From positions 2,582,001 through 2,646,000 of the forward strand of contig NZ_JAYMGI010000002.1 in NCBI RefSeq assembly GCF_035825295.1: 64,000 nucleotides of DNA, in the 5' to 3' direction. The DNA comes from Actinacidiphila sp. DG2A-62 (GTDB lineage: Bacteria > Actinomycetota > Actinomycetes > Streptomycetales > Streptomycetaceae). The translations under genes and the position numbers were made by a program. Positions 39,266 to 49,474 of this stretch are shown here, piece after piece (within the stretch, counting starts at the first letter, position 1; each line of letters opens with the position of its first letter). The notes beneath the pieces were generated by a model. The model was not told the origin of the DNA and searched no databases. It saw nothing but the letters and a program-made list of their open reading frames with translations.

Positions 39266-40701
39266 GTGCGACTGACCATCCTCGGCGGCGGCGGCTTCCG
39301 CGTGCCGCTGGTGCACGCGGCCCTGCTCGGCGATCCGACGGTCGACGAGGTGGTGCTGTACGACACCGACGCGCGCCGGGTGGGGGTGGTCGCGGCGGTG
39401 CTGGCCGCGCAGCGCGCGGAGTACGCCGCGGGCGGTAGGGGGACTCCGGTGGCGGAGGCGGTACGCGCGGGGGCGGCACGGGTGGTGCCGAGGTCGGCGC
39501 GGGCGGTACGGGCGGTACGGGCGCCGGCGGCGGGCCGGTTCCGCGGGTGCGGGTCGCGCGGGACCTGGACGAGGCGCTGCGCGACGCCGACTTCGTCTTC
39601 TCGGCGATAAGGGTCGGCGGCACCGCCGGCCGGGTCCGCGACGAGCGGCTGCCGCTGGCCGAGGGCGTCCTCGGCCAGGAGACGGTCGGCGCCGGCGGCG
39701 TGCTGTACGGGCTGCGCACGGTGCCGGTGGCGCTGGACATCGCCGAGCGGGTCGCGCGGCTGGCGCCGCGCGCGTGGGTGATCAGCTTCACCAATCCGGC
39801 CGGGACGGTCACCGAGGCGATGGCGCGGGTGCTGGGCCCGCGGGTGATCGGCATCTGCGACTCGCCGGTGGGCCTGGTGCGGCGGGCCGCGCGGGCGGCG
39901 GGCGCGGACCCGGACGCGCCGGGCTTCACGTACGACTACGTGGGCCTGAACCACCTGGGCTGGCTGCGCGCGCTGCGCGCCGCGCCGGACGGTCCCGACC
40001 TGCTGCCCGGGCTGCTCGCCGACGCCGCCGCGATGGGCTCCTTCGAGGAGGGCCGACTGTTCGGCGCGCGGTGGCCGGCGGCGCTCGGCTCGCTGCCCAA
40101 CGAGTACCTGCACTACTACTACTTCCGGCGCGAGACGCTCGCGGCGGTGCGCGCGGCGCGGGCCACCCGCGGGGAGTTCCTGGACCGGCAGCAGGGCGAC
40201 TTCTTCGCCGCGGCGGCGAAGGCGGGCGCGGCGGACCCGGCGGCGGCGTACCGGCTGTGGCGGCGGGCCCGGCGCGAGCGCGAGGAGACGTACATGGCCG
40301 ACAGCCGCGCGGCGACCGGCGGTTGGCAGCGCGACCCGCACGACCTGGACGGCGGCGGCTACGACAGGGTGGCGCTCGCGCTGATGCGGGCGATCGCGCA
40401 CGACGAGCGCGGCACGCTGATCCTGAACGTGCCGGGCGGCGGCGCGCTGCCGTTCCTCGACCCGGCCGCGGTGGTCGAAGTGCCGTGCGAGGTGGGCGCG
40501 TTCGGGGCGCGCCCACGGCCGGTGGCGCCGCCCGACGAGCACCAGGCCGGCCTGATGCTGGCGGTGAAGGCGGTGGAGCGCGCCACGATCGAGGCGGCCG
40601 TGACGGGTTCGCGCGCGGCGGCGCTGCGCGCGCTGGCGCTGCACCCGCTGGTGGACTCCGCCGCCGCCGCGGACCGGATCCTCACCGCGGCCGGCTGGTG
40701 A
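39266..40701 (+). pseudogene. GH4-family 6-phospho-glycosidase, frameshifted
   Basis: NAD- and metal-dependent glycosidase. The first 60 codons (GTG 39266, [20 protein letters not shown]) form the dinucleotide-binding start; the rest ([20 protein letters not shown], then NPAGTVTEAM, GICDSPVGLV and YVGLNHLGWL) lies one frame over from about 39440 to the TGA at 40699. The join falls in the G run at 39438-39442. In the second frame the junction is a Gly-rich linker of about 35 residues, unusual for GH4. All catalytic blocks are otherwise intact, so one missing or extra base decides whether the gene is alive. Confidence 0.88.
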
Positions 40702-40742
40702 GCCGCCCGGCCCGCCGGCGAGCGCGCCCGCGAACACGCCGA

Positions 40743-40798
40743 CGAACACGCCGGGGAGCGCGCCGGCGAACCACGTCGGCGAACACGCCGGGGAGCGC
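40743..40798. repeat. 19-bp repeat, two copies
   Basis: CGAACACGCCGGGGAGCGC occurs at 40743-40761 and 40780-40798, within a longer run of related CGAACACGCCG words after the GH4 gene. Confidence 0.75.
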
Positions 40799-40813
40799 CG
40801 GGCAGCGCGCCGG

Positions 40814-40846
40814 CTTTCCTGAACACCGTCTGAACTGCGCGTTGAC
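40814..40846 (-). promoter_or_regulatory. PHO-box-like array (three 11-nt units)
   Basis: Read on the minus strand: GTCAACGCGCA, GTTCAGACGGT, GTTCAGGAAAG, three contiguous 11-nt direct-repeat units with GTTCA-type conserved heads, as in Streptomyces PhoP sites. It lies about 118 bp before the secreted acid phosphatase start. The consensus is from memory. Confidence 0.6.
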
Positions 40847-40963
40847 CTCGACGAAACACCCGCCGCGCCGACTTCGGCCCCCACGCGCGTAGACACCCCT
40901 TGACCTGCCACGATGCCGGGCCCTAAGTTCGCGGGCACCAACCAGCGTCGAAGGAGCACCGCC

Positions 40964-41740
40964 ATGCCCCGAGCCCGCCTGTCCAGACGTTCCCTGGCCG
41001 TCGCCGCCGCCGCGGTCGCGCTGAGCGCGACCTTCTACGGCGTGGGCGCCGCGACCGCCGACAACTCCGTGCCGCGCAGCGACAAGGAGATCCCCAACCT
41101 CACCGACGTGGTGAACGACATCAAGGCGTACTACGGCGACACCGTCGACGCCTCGGGCGAGCACCAGGCGTCGGCGACGAGCAACTACGCCAAGCAACTC
41201 GCCGGCATCGAGGCGAAGGCGACCGCCACCCTGGCGCACAAGCCGCGGCACGGCGCCAAGCCGGCCATTGTCCTGGACGTCGACGACACGTCCCTGCTCA
41301 CGTACAACTACGAGCTGGAGGTGGGCTTCAACTACACCCCGGCCAGCAACCAGGCCTACCTGGACACCAAGAACATGCCGCCGGTCTTCGGCATGGACAC
41401 CCTCACCAACTGGGCGGAGGACCACGGCTACACGGTCTTCTGGATCACCGGCCGCCCGGAGTCGCAGCGCGCCGACACCGTCCGCAACCTGACCGCGGTC
41501 GGCTACCGCGCGCCCTCCGACTCCGCCCACCTGTACCTGAAGAACAGCGCCAACCCGCCCGCGTACCTCTCCTGCGGCGCGACCTGCACCACGGTCGAGT
41601 ACAAGTCCGGCACCCGCGCGCACATCGAGTCGCTCGGCTACGACATCGTCGCCAACTTCGGCGACCAGTACAGCGACCTGAGCGGCGGCCACGCGGACCA
41701 CGCGTACAAGCTGCCGAACCCGATGTACTTCCTGCCGTAA
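40964..41740 (+). CDS. secreted HAD-family acid phosphatase
   Basis: 258 aa. A signal peptide (MPRARLSRRSLAVAAAAVAL, then SATFYGVGAATA, cleavage near residue 32, possibly Tat because of SRRSLA) precedes a class B/PF03767-type HAD domain. It has motif I AIVLDVDDTSLL (nucleophile Asp), motif II ITGR, and motif IV-like NFGDQYSDL. It probably releases phosphate from organic esters outside the cell. ATG 40964 follows AAGGAG. A PHO-box-like repeat upstream fits induction under phosphate limitation. Confidence 0.9.
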   Translation: MPRARLSRRSLAVAAAAVALSATFYGVGAATADNSVPRSDKEIPNLTDVVNDIKAYYGDTVDASGEHQASATSNYAKQLAGIEAKATATLAHKPRHGAKPAIVLDVDDTSLLTYNYELEVGFNYTPASNQAYLDTKNMPPVFGMDTLTNWAEDHGYTVFWITGRPESQRADTVRNLTAVGYRAPSDSAHLYLKNSANPPAYLSCGATCTTVEYKSGTRAHIESLGYDIVANFGDQYSDLSGGHADHAYKLPNPMYFLP

Positions 41741-41829
41741 CGGCCCGTCCCGGCAGGGGCGTCCACCGGTCGCGCCCGCGTCCCGGCACGGCATCCCCGG
41801 GCGGCGTGCCCGCGCCGGTCCCGCGGCCC

Positions 41830-42729
41830 TCAGCGGCGCCGCGGGACCGGGACGCGCACGAGGTCGGCGGCGACGGTGAGTTCGCCGGCGAAGCCGGCGG
41901 CGCGGGCCCGGTCGGCGAACGCGGCCGGGTCGCCGTAGCGCTGCGAGAAGTGGGTGAGGACCAGGTGCCGGACGCCGGCGTCGCGGGCCACCGCCCCGGC
42001 CTGTCCGGCGGTCAGGTGGCCGTACTCGGCGGCGAGCCCGGCGTCCTCGTCGAGGAAGGTCGACTCGATGACCAGCAGGTCGCAGTCCGCGGCCAGTTCG
42101 GGCACCGCGTCGCACAGCCGGGTGTCCATGATGAACGCCGCCTTCTGGCCCGGCCGGTGCTCGCTCACCTCGTCCAGGGTGACGCCGCCGAGCGCGCCCT
42201 CGCGCTGGAGCCGGCCGATCGCCGGACCGGTGATGCCGTGCGCGGCGAGCCGGTCCGGCAGCATCCGGCGGCCGTCCGGCTCGGCCAGCCGGTAGCCGTA
42301 GGACTCCACCGGGTGCGACAGCCGCGCGGCGGACAGGGTGAAGGCGGGCGTCACGGCCAGCACGCCGTCCGCGGCGACGGGCTCCTCGCGCAGGTCGGCG
42401 GTCTCGCGGTAGGCGGTGGCGTACCGCAGCCGCGCGAAGAAGTGCCGCCCGGAGGCCGGGTAGTGGGCGGTGACCGGGTGCGGCACCCGGTCGAGGTTGA
42501 TCCGCTGGATCACCCCGGCCAGGCCCAGGCTGTGGTCGCCGTGGAAGTGCGTGACGCAGATCCGGGTGAGGTCGTGCGCGGCGACCCCGGCGTGCAGCAT
42601 CTGCCGCTGGCTGCCCTCGCCGGGGTCGAAGAGGATGCCCTCGCCGTCCCAGCGCAGCACGTAGCCGTTGTGGTTGCGCTGCCGGGTCGGCACCTGGCTC
42701 GCGGTGCCGAGGACGACGAGTTCGCGCAC
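41830..42729 (-). CDS. rnz: ribonuclease Z
   Basis: 299 aa metallo-beta-lactamase-fold endonuclease for tRNA 3' ends. The zinc motif [11 protein letters not shown], the C-terminal HFSQRY, and the aspartate ligand in FIMDTRLCD are visible. GTG 42729 is 11 nt past the HIT-protein stop, so the two form a short operon. Confidence 0.95.
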   Translation of the reverse strand: MRELVVLGTASQVPTRQRNHNGYVLRWDGEGILFDPGEGSQRQMLHAGVAAHDLTRICVTHFHGDHSLGLAGVIQRINLDRVPHPVTAHYPASGRHFFARLRYATAYRETADLREEPVAADGVLAVTPAFTLSAARLSHPVESYGYRLAEPDGRRMLPDRLAAHGITGPAIGRLQREGALGGVTLDEVSEHRPGQKAAFIMDTRLCDAVPELAADCDLLVIESTFLDEDAGLAAEYGHLTAGQAGAVARDAGVRHLVLTHFSQRYGDPAAFADRARAAGFAGELTVAADLVRVPVPRRR

Positions 42730-42739
42730 CGGCGGTCCC

Positions 42740-43096
42740 TCAGCCCATGTGGGTGAGGTCGCGGCCGCCCAGCACGTGCGCGTGCGCGTGGAAGACGGTC
42801 TGGCCGGAGCCCGCGCCGGTGTTGAAGACGACGCGGTAGCCGTGGCCGTCGATCTTCTCCTGCGCGGCGACCTCGCCCGCCTCGCGCAGCACGTCCGCCG
42901 CCGCGCCCGGGTCGCCGGCGGCCAGCGAGGCCGCGTCGGGGTAGTGCACCCGGGGGATCACCAGGACGTGGGTCGGCGCCTTGGGCGCGATGTCGCGGAA
43001 GGCGACCGTCGTCGCGGTCTCGCGGACGACCGTGGCGGGGATCTCCCCGGCGACGATCTTGCAGAACAGGCAGTCGGCCTGCGGCTCTCCCGCCAT
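42740..43096 (-). CDS. HIT-family (histidine triad) hydrolase
   Basis: 118 aa Hint-type nucleotide phosphoramidase. [17 protein letters not shown] at the N-terminus with a Cxx[18 protein letters not shown] in the middle, and the triad [13 protein letters not shown] at the end. It is complete. The 172-bp gap upstream (43097-43268) holds only GT/GGGGTC-rich repeats. Confidence 0.95.
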   Translation of the reverse strand: MAGEPQADCLFCKIVAGEIPATVVRETATTVAFRDIAPKAPTHVLVIPRVHYPDAASLAAGDPGAAADVLREAGEVAAQEKIDGHGYRVVFNTGAGSGQTVFHAHAHVLGGRDLTHMG

Positions 43097-43268
43097 GGCG
43101 GATGCTCCTCGGGTGCTGGGGTCTTCTGGGTCTTGAGGTGCTGGGGTCTGGGAGTGCTGGGGTGCTCGGTGTTCGGGTGCGGGCGTCCGGGCGCGCGCGC
43201 CCGCGTACGGGTTCTGGTACGCGGGCGCCGCGCGGCCCGACGGGAACGACTCTACGGACGCCGGGGCG

Positions 43269-46200
43269 CTACGGGCGGGGCGGCACGGGCGGCAGCGGCG
43301 GCGGGGTCTTGGCCGGGGTCTCCTCCAGCGCGGCCAGCGCCAGCGCGATCGCCGTGTCGAGCTGCGGGTCGCGGCCGGCCGCCGAGTCCTGCGGGGTGTG
43401 CACCACCTCGACGTCCGGGTCGACGCCGTGGTTCTCCACGCCCCACCCGTAGCCCTCCAGCCAGAAGGCGTACTTGGGCTGGGTGACCAGCGTGCCGTCG
43501 ACCAGCCGGTAGCGGCTGTCGATGCCGATCACGCCGCCCCAGGTGCGGGTGCCGACGACCGGGCCGATGCCGAGCGCGCGCACCGCCGCGTTGACGATGT
43601 CGCCGTCGGAGCCGGAGAACTCGTTGGCGACGGCGACGACCGGGCCGCGCGGCGCGTCCTGCGGGTAGCTGTAGACCGGGCCGCCGCGCGGCAGGTCCCA
43701 GCCGACGATGCGGCGGGCCAGCTTCTCCACCACCAGCTGCGAGGTGTGGCCGCCGCTGTTCTCCCGGACGTCCACCACCAGGCCCTCGCGGGCGACTTCG
43801 AGCCGCAGGTCGCGGTGGAGCTGGGCCCAGCCGCTGCTGACCATGTCCGGGACGTGCAGATAGCCCAGCCGCCCCCCGGACGCCTGGTGGACGTGCGCCC
43901 GGCGGCCGGCGACCCAGTCGTGGTAGCGCAGCGCCTCCTCGGCGGCCAGCGGCACCGCGACCACGTGGCGCACCGCGCCGCCGCCGGCCGGGGCGACGGT
44001 CAGCTCGACCGGCTTGCCCGCGGTGCCGACCAGCAGCGGCCAGGGGCCGGTCGCGGGGTCGACCGGGCGGCCGTCCACGGCCAGCAGCAGGTCGCCGGCG
44101 CGGACCGCGACGCCGGGCGCGGCCAGCGGCGAGCGCGCCTCGGGGTCGGAGGACTCGCCCGGCAGCACCCGGTCGACCCGCCACGCGCCGTCCTCGGTGC
44201 GGGACAGGTCCGCGCCGAGCAGGCCCTGGCGGTGCAGCGGGTCGCGGTAGCCGCCGGTCCCGGTGACGTAGGCGTGCGAGGTGCGCAGTTCGCCGTGCAG
44301 CTCCCAGAGCAGGTCCACCAGGTCGTCGTGGGTGGCGACGGCGTCCAGCAGCGGCCGGTAGCGCTCGCCCAGCGCGTCCCAGTCCAGGCCGTTCATGTCC
44401 GCGCGCCAGAAGTTGTCGCGCATCAGGCGGTGCGTCTCGTCGAACATCTGCCGCCACTCCTGCGCGGGGCGGACGGTGACGCGGACCCGGCCGAGGTCGA
44501 CCGAGGCGGCGCCGTCGGAGTCGTCGGAGGAGTCGGACTTGCTGTCGGCGGGCACGATCCGCAGCCGGCCGCCGCTGGTGATCAGCACCTTGGCGCCGTC
44601 GCCGGTGACCGCGAAGTCGTCGGCGGCGTCGGAGATCTCCTCGACCCGCAGGTGGCCGAGGTCGTAGCGCTCCAGCACGCTGTCCGGCGGCTGCGCGTCG
44701 GGGGTGGCCAGCGACGAGCCGAGCATGCCGGTCAGCGGGTGGCGCAGCCACAGCACGCCGCCCTTGGCCGCGCGCAGGCCGGAGTAGCGGCCGGCCTCGA
44801 CCGGGAAGGGCACGATGCGGTCGGCGATGCCCTCGGCGTCGACGGTGGTCGGGCGCGGGCGCTCGGGCACGCTCTTGTCGTCGCCCTGGTCGCCGCGGCC
44901 CTCGCCGTCGTCGTCGAGCCGGCCCCGGGCCCGGTGCCGCCGTCGCCGGAGCCGCCGGCCGCGCCCGGCTCGTCGTCGTCCTCGTTCTCGTACGGGCGGC
45001 CGTGGCGCTGCGGGCCGAACGGCGAGGGGGTGGTCGCGGCCAGCGTGATCAGGTACGGCCGGCAGGCGTTGGGGAAGGACAGGTCGAAGACGTGCGCGTC
45101 GTAGACCGGGTCGAAGGCCCGCTCGGACAGGAACGCCAGGTGCCGGCCGTCCGCGGTGAAGGCCGGCGCGAAGTCGTTGAAGCGCAGCGGCGTCGCCTCG
45201 ACCACGGTGAGGTCGGCGGTGGCGGCCAGCTTGATCTGGCGCAGCCCCCCGGGGCCCGGCTGGGACCAGGCGAGCCAGCCGGAGTCGGGCGAGAAGGCCA
45301 GGTCGGAGCAGTCGCCCTCGGCGCCCGCGGTGACCTCGCGGACCTCGCCGGTCTGGGTCTGGACCAGCAGCACGCGGCCGTCGTGCGAGGCGACGGCGAT
45401 GCGGTGGCCGTCGGGCGAGACCTCGATCTCGTGGACGCGGCCGAGGCGGCCCGCGGCCAGGCGCCGCGGCGCGGGGGCGGCGTCGGGGGCGGAGCCGGTG
45501 TCCGGGGTGGAGCCGGTGTCCGGGGTGGAGCCGGTGTCCGGGGTGGACGCGGTGTCCGCGGCGGACGCGGCCGGATCGCCGCCCGCCGGGGCGGAGTCGG
45601 GGGCCGCACCGGCCGGCGTGGCCGCGGCGGGCGGCGCGGGGGTCGCGGGCGCGGGCGGCACGAGTCCGGTCGCCGGCGCGATGTCCAGCGCGTCGTCGCC
45701 CTCGGCGTCGGTCACCCACACCACGTACTGGTCGGCGCCCTGCTGGAAGACCCGCGGGTGGCGGGCGCGCACGCCGGCGGTGTCGGCGAGGACGCGGGCC
45801 GGGCCGCCGCGGTGGGTGAGCCAGTGCACGGTGCCGCGGATCTCCACGGCGCTGCCGCGCCCGGTCCGGTCCGGCCGCGCGTCGCCCAGGTACCGCGCGG
45901 CGCGCACCGGGTGGGGCTGGAGGTCGCCGCGCTGGCCGCCGAGGCGGATCTGCAGGACGCGCGGCTCCCGGCCGGCGTCGAGGCCGTCCAGCAGGTGCAG
46001 CCGCCCGCCCGCGGTCCAGGCCACGCGGGTGCCGTCGGTGGCGGCGTGCCGTGCGTAGAACTCCCCGGGCTCGCCGTGCCGGCGCAGGTCGGAGCCGTCG
46101 GGCAGGCTGGAGTAGAGCGCGCCCGTGCCCTCGTGGTCGCTGAGGAACGCGATCCGCTCCCCCACCCACATCGGGCACTCGATGTTGCCGTCCAGGTCCG

Positions 46201-46774
46201 CGTGCACCCGGTGGAAGTCGCCGCCGCCGTCCGGGTCGAGCCACAGCTTGCCCGCGGTGCCGCCGCGGTAGCCCTTCCAGTACGCGGCCTCGCGGCCCAT
46301 CGTCACCGACTGCAGCAGCACCGCGCCGTCCGGGCCGTAGCTCACGTCGCCCACCGGGCCGTAGGGCAGCACGGTGAACGGGCCGCCGTCCAGCGGCAGT
46401 CGCCGCGCCCAGGTGCGGCGCAGGCTGCCCTGGCCGGCGGCGGTGGTGACCACCGGCCGGCCGTCCGGGGTCCATGTGCGCACCGCGGTGCGGGCGTTGC
46501 CCCAGTAGGTGAGCCGGGTGGCGGGGCCGCCGTCCAGCGGCGCGACGTGCACCTCGGGGGCGCCGTCGCGGGTGGACGTCCAGGCGATCAGGTCGCCGCC
46601 GGGGGCGATCCGGGGCCGCCCGACCGGCATGTTGTCCGCGCTGACCCGCCAGGCGCGACCGCCGTCGAGCGGCGCCACCCAGACGTCGTCCTCCGCGGTG
46701 AAGGCGATCACGTCGCCGTGCGGGTGCGGGTTTCTGAGGTACGAGGGCTGCGGCGGCCTCGGATGCGTCGTCAC
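43269..46774 (-). pseudogene. tricorn-type S41 protease, frameshifted in the middle
   Basis: A ~1168-residue cytoplasmic protease homologous to archaeal tricorn. The N-terminal half (GTG 46774) has the beta-propeller (YLRNPHPHGDVIAFTAEDDV etc.) and a PDTGST repeat (three 18-bp copies near 45500). The frame is then lost at about 44917-44926, in CCGGCCCCGGGCCC, after the disordered DDDEPGAAGGSGDGG linker. One frame over it resumes as LDDDGEGRGDQGDDK, continues through the C1/PDZ region, and reaches the S41 core with GLVVDVRENSGGHTSQ and VANEFSGSDGDIV (nucleophile Ser). The stop lies just after 43270. A single missing G in the linker restores a normal gene. Confidence 0.88.
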
Positions 46775-46795
46775 CCGACCACCCTAAAACCTCGA

Positions 46796-47188
46796 TCAAC
46801 TCGGCGTCGCGGTGCGGTGGACGCACCGGCCCAGACCGGATACGTCGAAGACGGTGCGCCCGGCCACCTCGGCGGTGAGCCGGCCGCGCACGCAGGTGTC
46901 GTCCTGCTGCTCGGTCACCGTGCCCTTGACGGTGATCTTGCGCTGGTCGTCGGTGCGGCCGAGGCAGTCGACCGTGGCCCGGCGGTCGCCGGTCGAGGCG
47001 CCGCAGGAGAGCCACTGGACCTTCACGTGGTCGTTCTTCAGCGCGCGGGTGGCCAGTTGGTCGGTGGTCACCGACACCGAGCTCTCGGCGAGGCCGTCGG
47101 CGGGGTCGCAGCCCGACGCGCCCACCAGCAGGGCCGCGGTGGTTGCGGTGAGTGCCGTGACCGCCCAGATCTTCCCGTTCCGTACCAT
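46796..47188 (-). CDS. lipoprotein, unknown function
   Basis: 130 aa. Signal peptide with lipobox (LTATTAALLVGASGC, Cys about residue 27). The mature part has four further Cys and an alternating-strand pattern (ITVKGTVTEQQ, GRLTAEVAGRTVFDV). No family recognised. ATG 47188 is preceded closely by GGAG. It lies between the tricorn-type protease (22 bp away, same strand) and rsmE. Confidence 0.78.
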   Translation of the reverse strand: MVRNGKIWAVTALTATTAALLVGASGCDPADGLAESSVSVTTDQLATRALKNDHVKVQWLSCGASTGDRRATVDCLGRTDDQRKITVKGTVTEQQDDTCVRGRLTAEVAGRTVFDVSGLGRCVHRTATPS

Positions 47189-47298
47189 CACTCCACGGTG
47201 CGCCCGTGACGGACCGTGGTCCATCCCCCGGACGGCCGATACCGGCCCCTACGGGTCCCCGTGCGAGTGACGCGCGCCGCGCGGGAGTTGACGCGCGG

Positions 47299-48129
47299 TC
47301 AGGACCAGCGGCCGGTGCGGGCCAGCAGCAGCGCGGTCGCCGCGACGCCCGCGGTGGAGGTGCGCAGCACCGTGGGACCCAGCCGGTACGGCGGCGCGCC
47401 CGCCTCGGCGAAGGCCGCCAACTCCTCCGGCGACACGCCCCCTTCGGGCCCGACGACCAGCACCAGCGAGCCGGCGCGCGGCAGTTCGGCGGTGGCCAGC
47501 GGCGCCGAGCCCTCCTCGTGCAGGACCGCGGCGAAGTCGGCGCCGCGCAGCAGCTGCGCCACCTGGCGCGTCGACATGGGCTCGGCGATCTCCGGGAAGC
47601 GCAGCCGACGGGACTGCTTGGCCGCCTCGCGGGCGGTGGCGCGCCACTTGGCCAGCGCCTTGGCGCCGCGCTCGCCGCGCCACTGGGTGACGCAGCGGGC
47701 GGCGGACCACGGCACCACCGCGTCCACGCCGGCCTCGGTCATGGTCTCCACGGCGAGTTCGCCGCGGTCGCCCTTGGGCAGCGCCTGCACCACGGTGACC
47801 GAGGGCGCGGGCGGGGCCTCGGCGCGGACCTCGCGGACGTCGACGTGCAGCACGTCCTTGCCCTCGGCCGCGGCCACCGTCCCGTAGGCGCCGCGCCCGG
47901 CGCCGTCGGTCAGCACGACCTCCTCGCCGGGGGCGAGCCGGCGCACGGACACCGCGTGGCGGCCCTCCGGGCCGTCCAGGGTCAGCCGCGCGGGCGGGCG
48001 GAAGCCGGCGGCGTCGCCGGAGCCGCCGGGGGCCGCTGGGCCGTATGGGCCGCCGGAGCCGTGCGGGCCTTGAGGGGCCGTCAGCGCGTCCAGGGACGCC
48101 GCCGGGACCAGGAACACCGGCGCGGTCAC
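47299..48129 (-). CDS. rsmE: 16S rRNA m3U1498 methyltransferase
   Basis: 276 aa SPOUT-class methyltransferase. N-terminal PUA-like domain, VVQALPKGDRGELAVETMTE, CVTQWRGERGAKALAKW, and the SAM knot LVLVVGPEGGVSPEEL with LGPTVLRTSTAGVAA. An extra Gly/Pro-rich loop of about 25 residues sits near 15-40. GTG 48129 overlaps the preceding stop by 4 nt, so it is coupled to the nitronate monooxygenase gene. Confidence 0.95.
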   Translation of the reverse strand: MTAPVFLVPAASLDALTAPQGPHGSGGPYGPAAPGGSGDAAGFRPPARLTLDGPEGRHAVSVRRLAPGEEVVLTDGAGRGAYGTVAAAEGKDVLHVDVREVRAEAPPAPSVTVVQALPKGDRGELAVETMTEAGVDAVVPWSAARCVTQWRGERGAKALAKWRATAREAAKQSRRLRFPEIAEPMSTRQVAQLLRGADFAAVLHEEGSAPLATAELPRAGSLVLVVGPEGGVSPEELAAFAEAGAPPYRLGPTVLRTSTAGVAATALLLARTGRWS

Positions 48130-49181
48130 GTACGCGCTCCCCCGGCCGCTTCCAGCTCGGCGACCAGCGTCTCCACCAGCGCGCCCGCGGACAGCTCCCG
48201 GGCCAGCCGGTGGCCCTGGCCCGCCCACAGCGCCATGCCCTGCGGGTCGCCGGCCGCGGCGGCGGCCTTGCGCAGCGTCGAGGTCAGGTGGTGGATCTGC
48301 GGGTAGCCGGGCGGCGCGTAGGGGCCGTGCTCGCGCATGAAGCGGTTGAGCAGACCGCGGGCCGGGCGGCCGGAGAACGCGCGGGTCAGCTCGGTGCGGG
48401 CGAAGACCGGGTCGGTGATCGCCTTCTTGTGCAGCGGGCTCGCGCCGGACTCCGGGGTGACCAGGAACGCGGTGCCGAGCGACGCGGCGTCCGCGCCGGC
48501 CGCGAGCACCGCGGCGATCTGGCCGCCGCGCATCAGCCCGCCGGCCGCGATGATCGGCAGCTGCACGGCCTCGCGCACCTGCGGGACCAGCGTGAGCAGG
48601 CCCATCCCGGCGCCGTCGGACAGCGGGTCGTCGCGGTGCGTGCCCTGGTGGCCGCCGGCCTCCACGCCCTGCACGCACACCGCGTCGGCGCCGGCCCACT
48701 GCGCGGCCAGCGCCTCGGCGGGCGAGGTGACCGTCACCACGGTGAAGGTGCCCGCCTGGGCGAACGCGTCGAGCACCGCGCGGTCGGGGCAGCCGAAGGT
48801 GAAGCTCACCATCGGGACCGGGTCCTCCAGCAGCACCGCGACCTTCGCGTCGTACCCGTCGTCGCCGCCGACGTCCGGGTCGCCGAGCGCGGTGGCGTAC
48901 CAGGCGGCCTCGCCGGCCAGCTGCTCGGCGTAGACGGCGATCGCCGAGGGGTCCGCGGTGGGCGGCTGCGGCATGAACAGGTTGACGCCGAAGGGCCGCG
49001 AGGTCAGGTCGCGCAGCTGGCGGATCTCCTGGTACATCGCCTCCGAGGTCTTGTACCCGGCGGCCAGGAACCCCAGGCCGCCGGCCGCGGACACCGCGGC
49101 GGCCAGCCGGGGGTTCGACGCGCCGCCGGCCATCGGGGCCTGCACGATCGGATACGCCGAGAACGCGGCGAGTTCGTCCAT
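48126..49181 (-). CDS. nitronate monooxygenase (2-nitropropane dioxygenase-like)
   Basis: 351 aa FMN barrel enzyme. YPIVQAPMAGGASNPRLAAA, SFTFGCPDRAVL, VCVQGVEAGGHQGTH (with the active-site His) and IIAAGGLMRGGQIAAVLAAG are the family blocks. It detoxifies alkyl nitronates or propionate-3-nitronate in studied members. Upstream partner of rsmE in a two-gene operon. Confidence 0.92.
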   Translation of the reverse strand: MDELAAFSAYPIVQAPMAGGASNPRLAAAVSAAGGLGFLAAGYKTSEAMYQEIRQLRDLTSRPFGVNLFMPQPPTADPSAIAVYAEQLAGEAAWYATALGDPDVGGDDGYDAKVAVLLEDPVPMVSFTFGCPDRAVLDAFAQAGTFTVVTVTSPAEALAAQWAGADAVCVQGVEAGGHQGTHRDDPLSDGAGMGLLTLVPQVREAVQLPIIAAGGLMRGGQIAAVLAAGADAASLGTAFLVTPESGASPLHKKAITDPVFARTELTRAFSGRPARGLLNRFMREHGPYAPPGYPQIHHLTSTLRKAAAAAGDPQGMALWAGQGHRLARELSAGALVETLVAELEAAGGART

Positions 49182-49257
49182 GACCTCATGGTGTCACGCG
49201 CCCCCGGCCCCCTCGACGCAGGGCGTCGGCCCTCCCCCCGCCGGACCTTGCCCCCCA

Positions 49258-49412
49258 GGGGCGCGGGGAACTGCGCGCTCAGCCCACCACCGGGCCGGTG
49301 GTCCGGATCGGCAGCCACAGCCCCTTCGGGCCGGTGGCGACCAACCCCCGCGTGGGAGCCGGTGAGGGTACCTCCCGGACGGAGTGCTGGGGGAGCAGTT
49401 CCCCCGCGCCCC
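49258..49412. repeat. imperfect inverted repeat with Streptomyces-type intergenic motif
   Basis: GGGGCGCGGGGAACTGC (49258-49274) is mirrored by GCAGTTCCCCCGCGCCCC (49395-49412, one extra C), with 120 bp between. The GCGCGGGGAACTGCGCG word is, from memory, very common between Streptomyces genes. The surrounding 293-bp gap has no gene. Confidence 0.6.
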
Positions 49413-49474
49413 CGCGGCGCCGAAGCCCGGCATCCGGGCGGCACCCGGGCGGCGGGAGACGCCAGGAGGCCGTT

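Noticed and set aside
39430-39545. Programmed frameshifting to explain the GH4, tricorn and other breaks
   Set aside because: No slippery heptamer with downstream structure is common to the five sites, and none of these families is known to use it.
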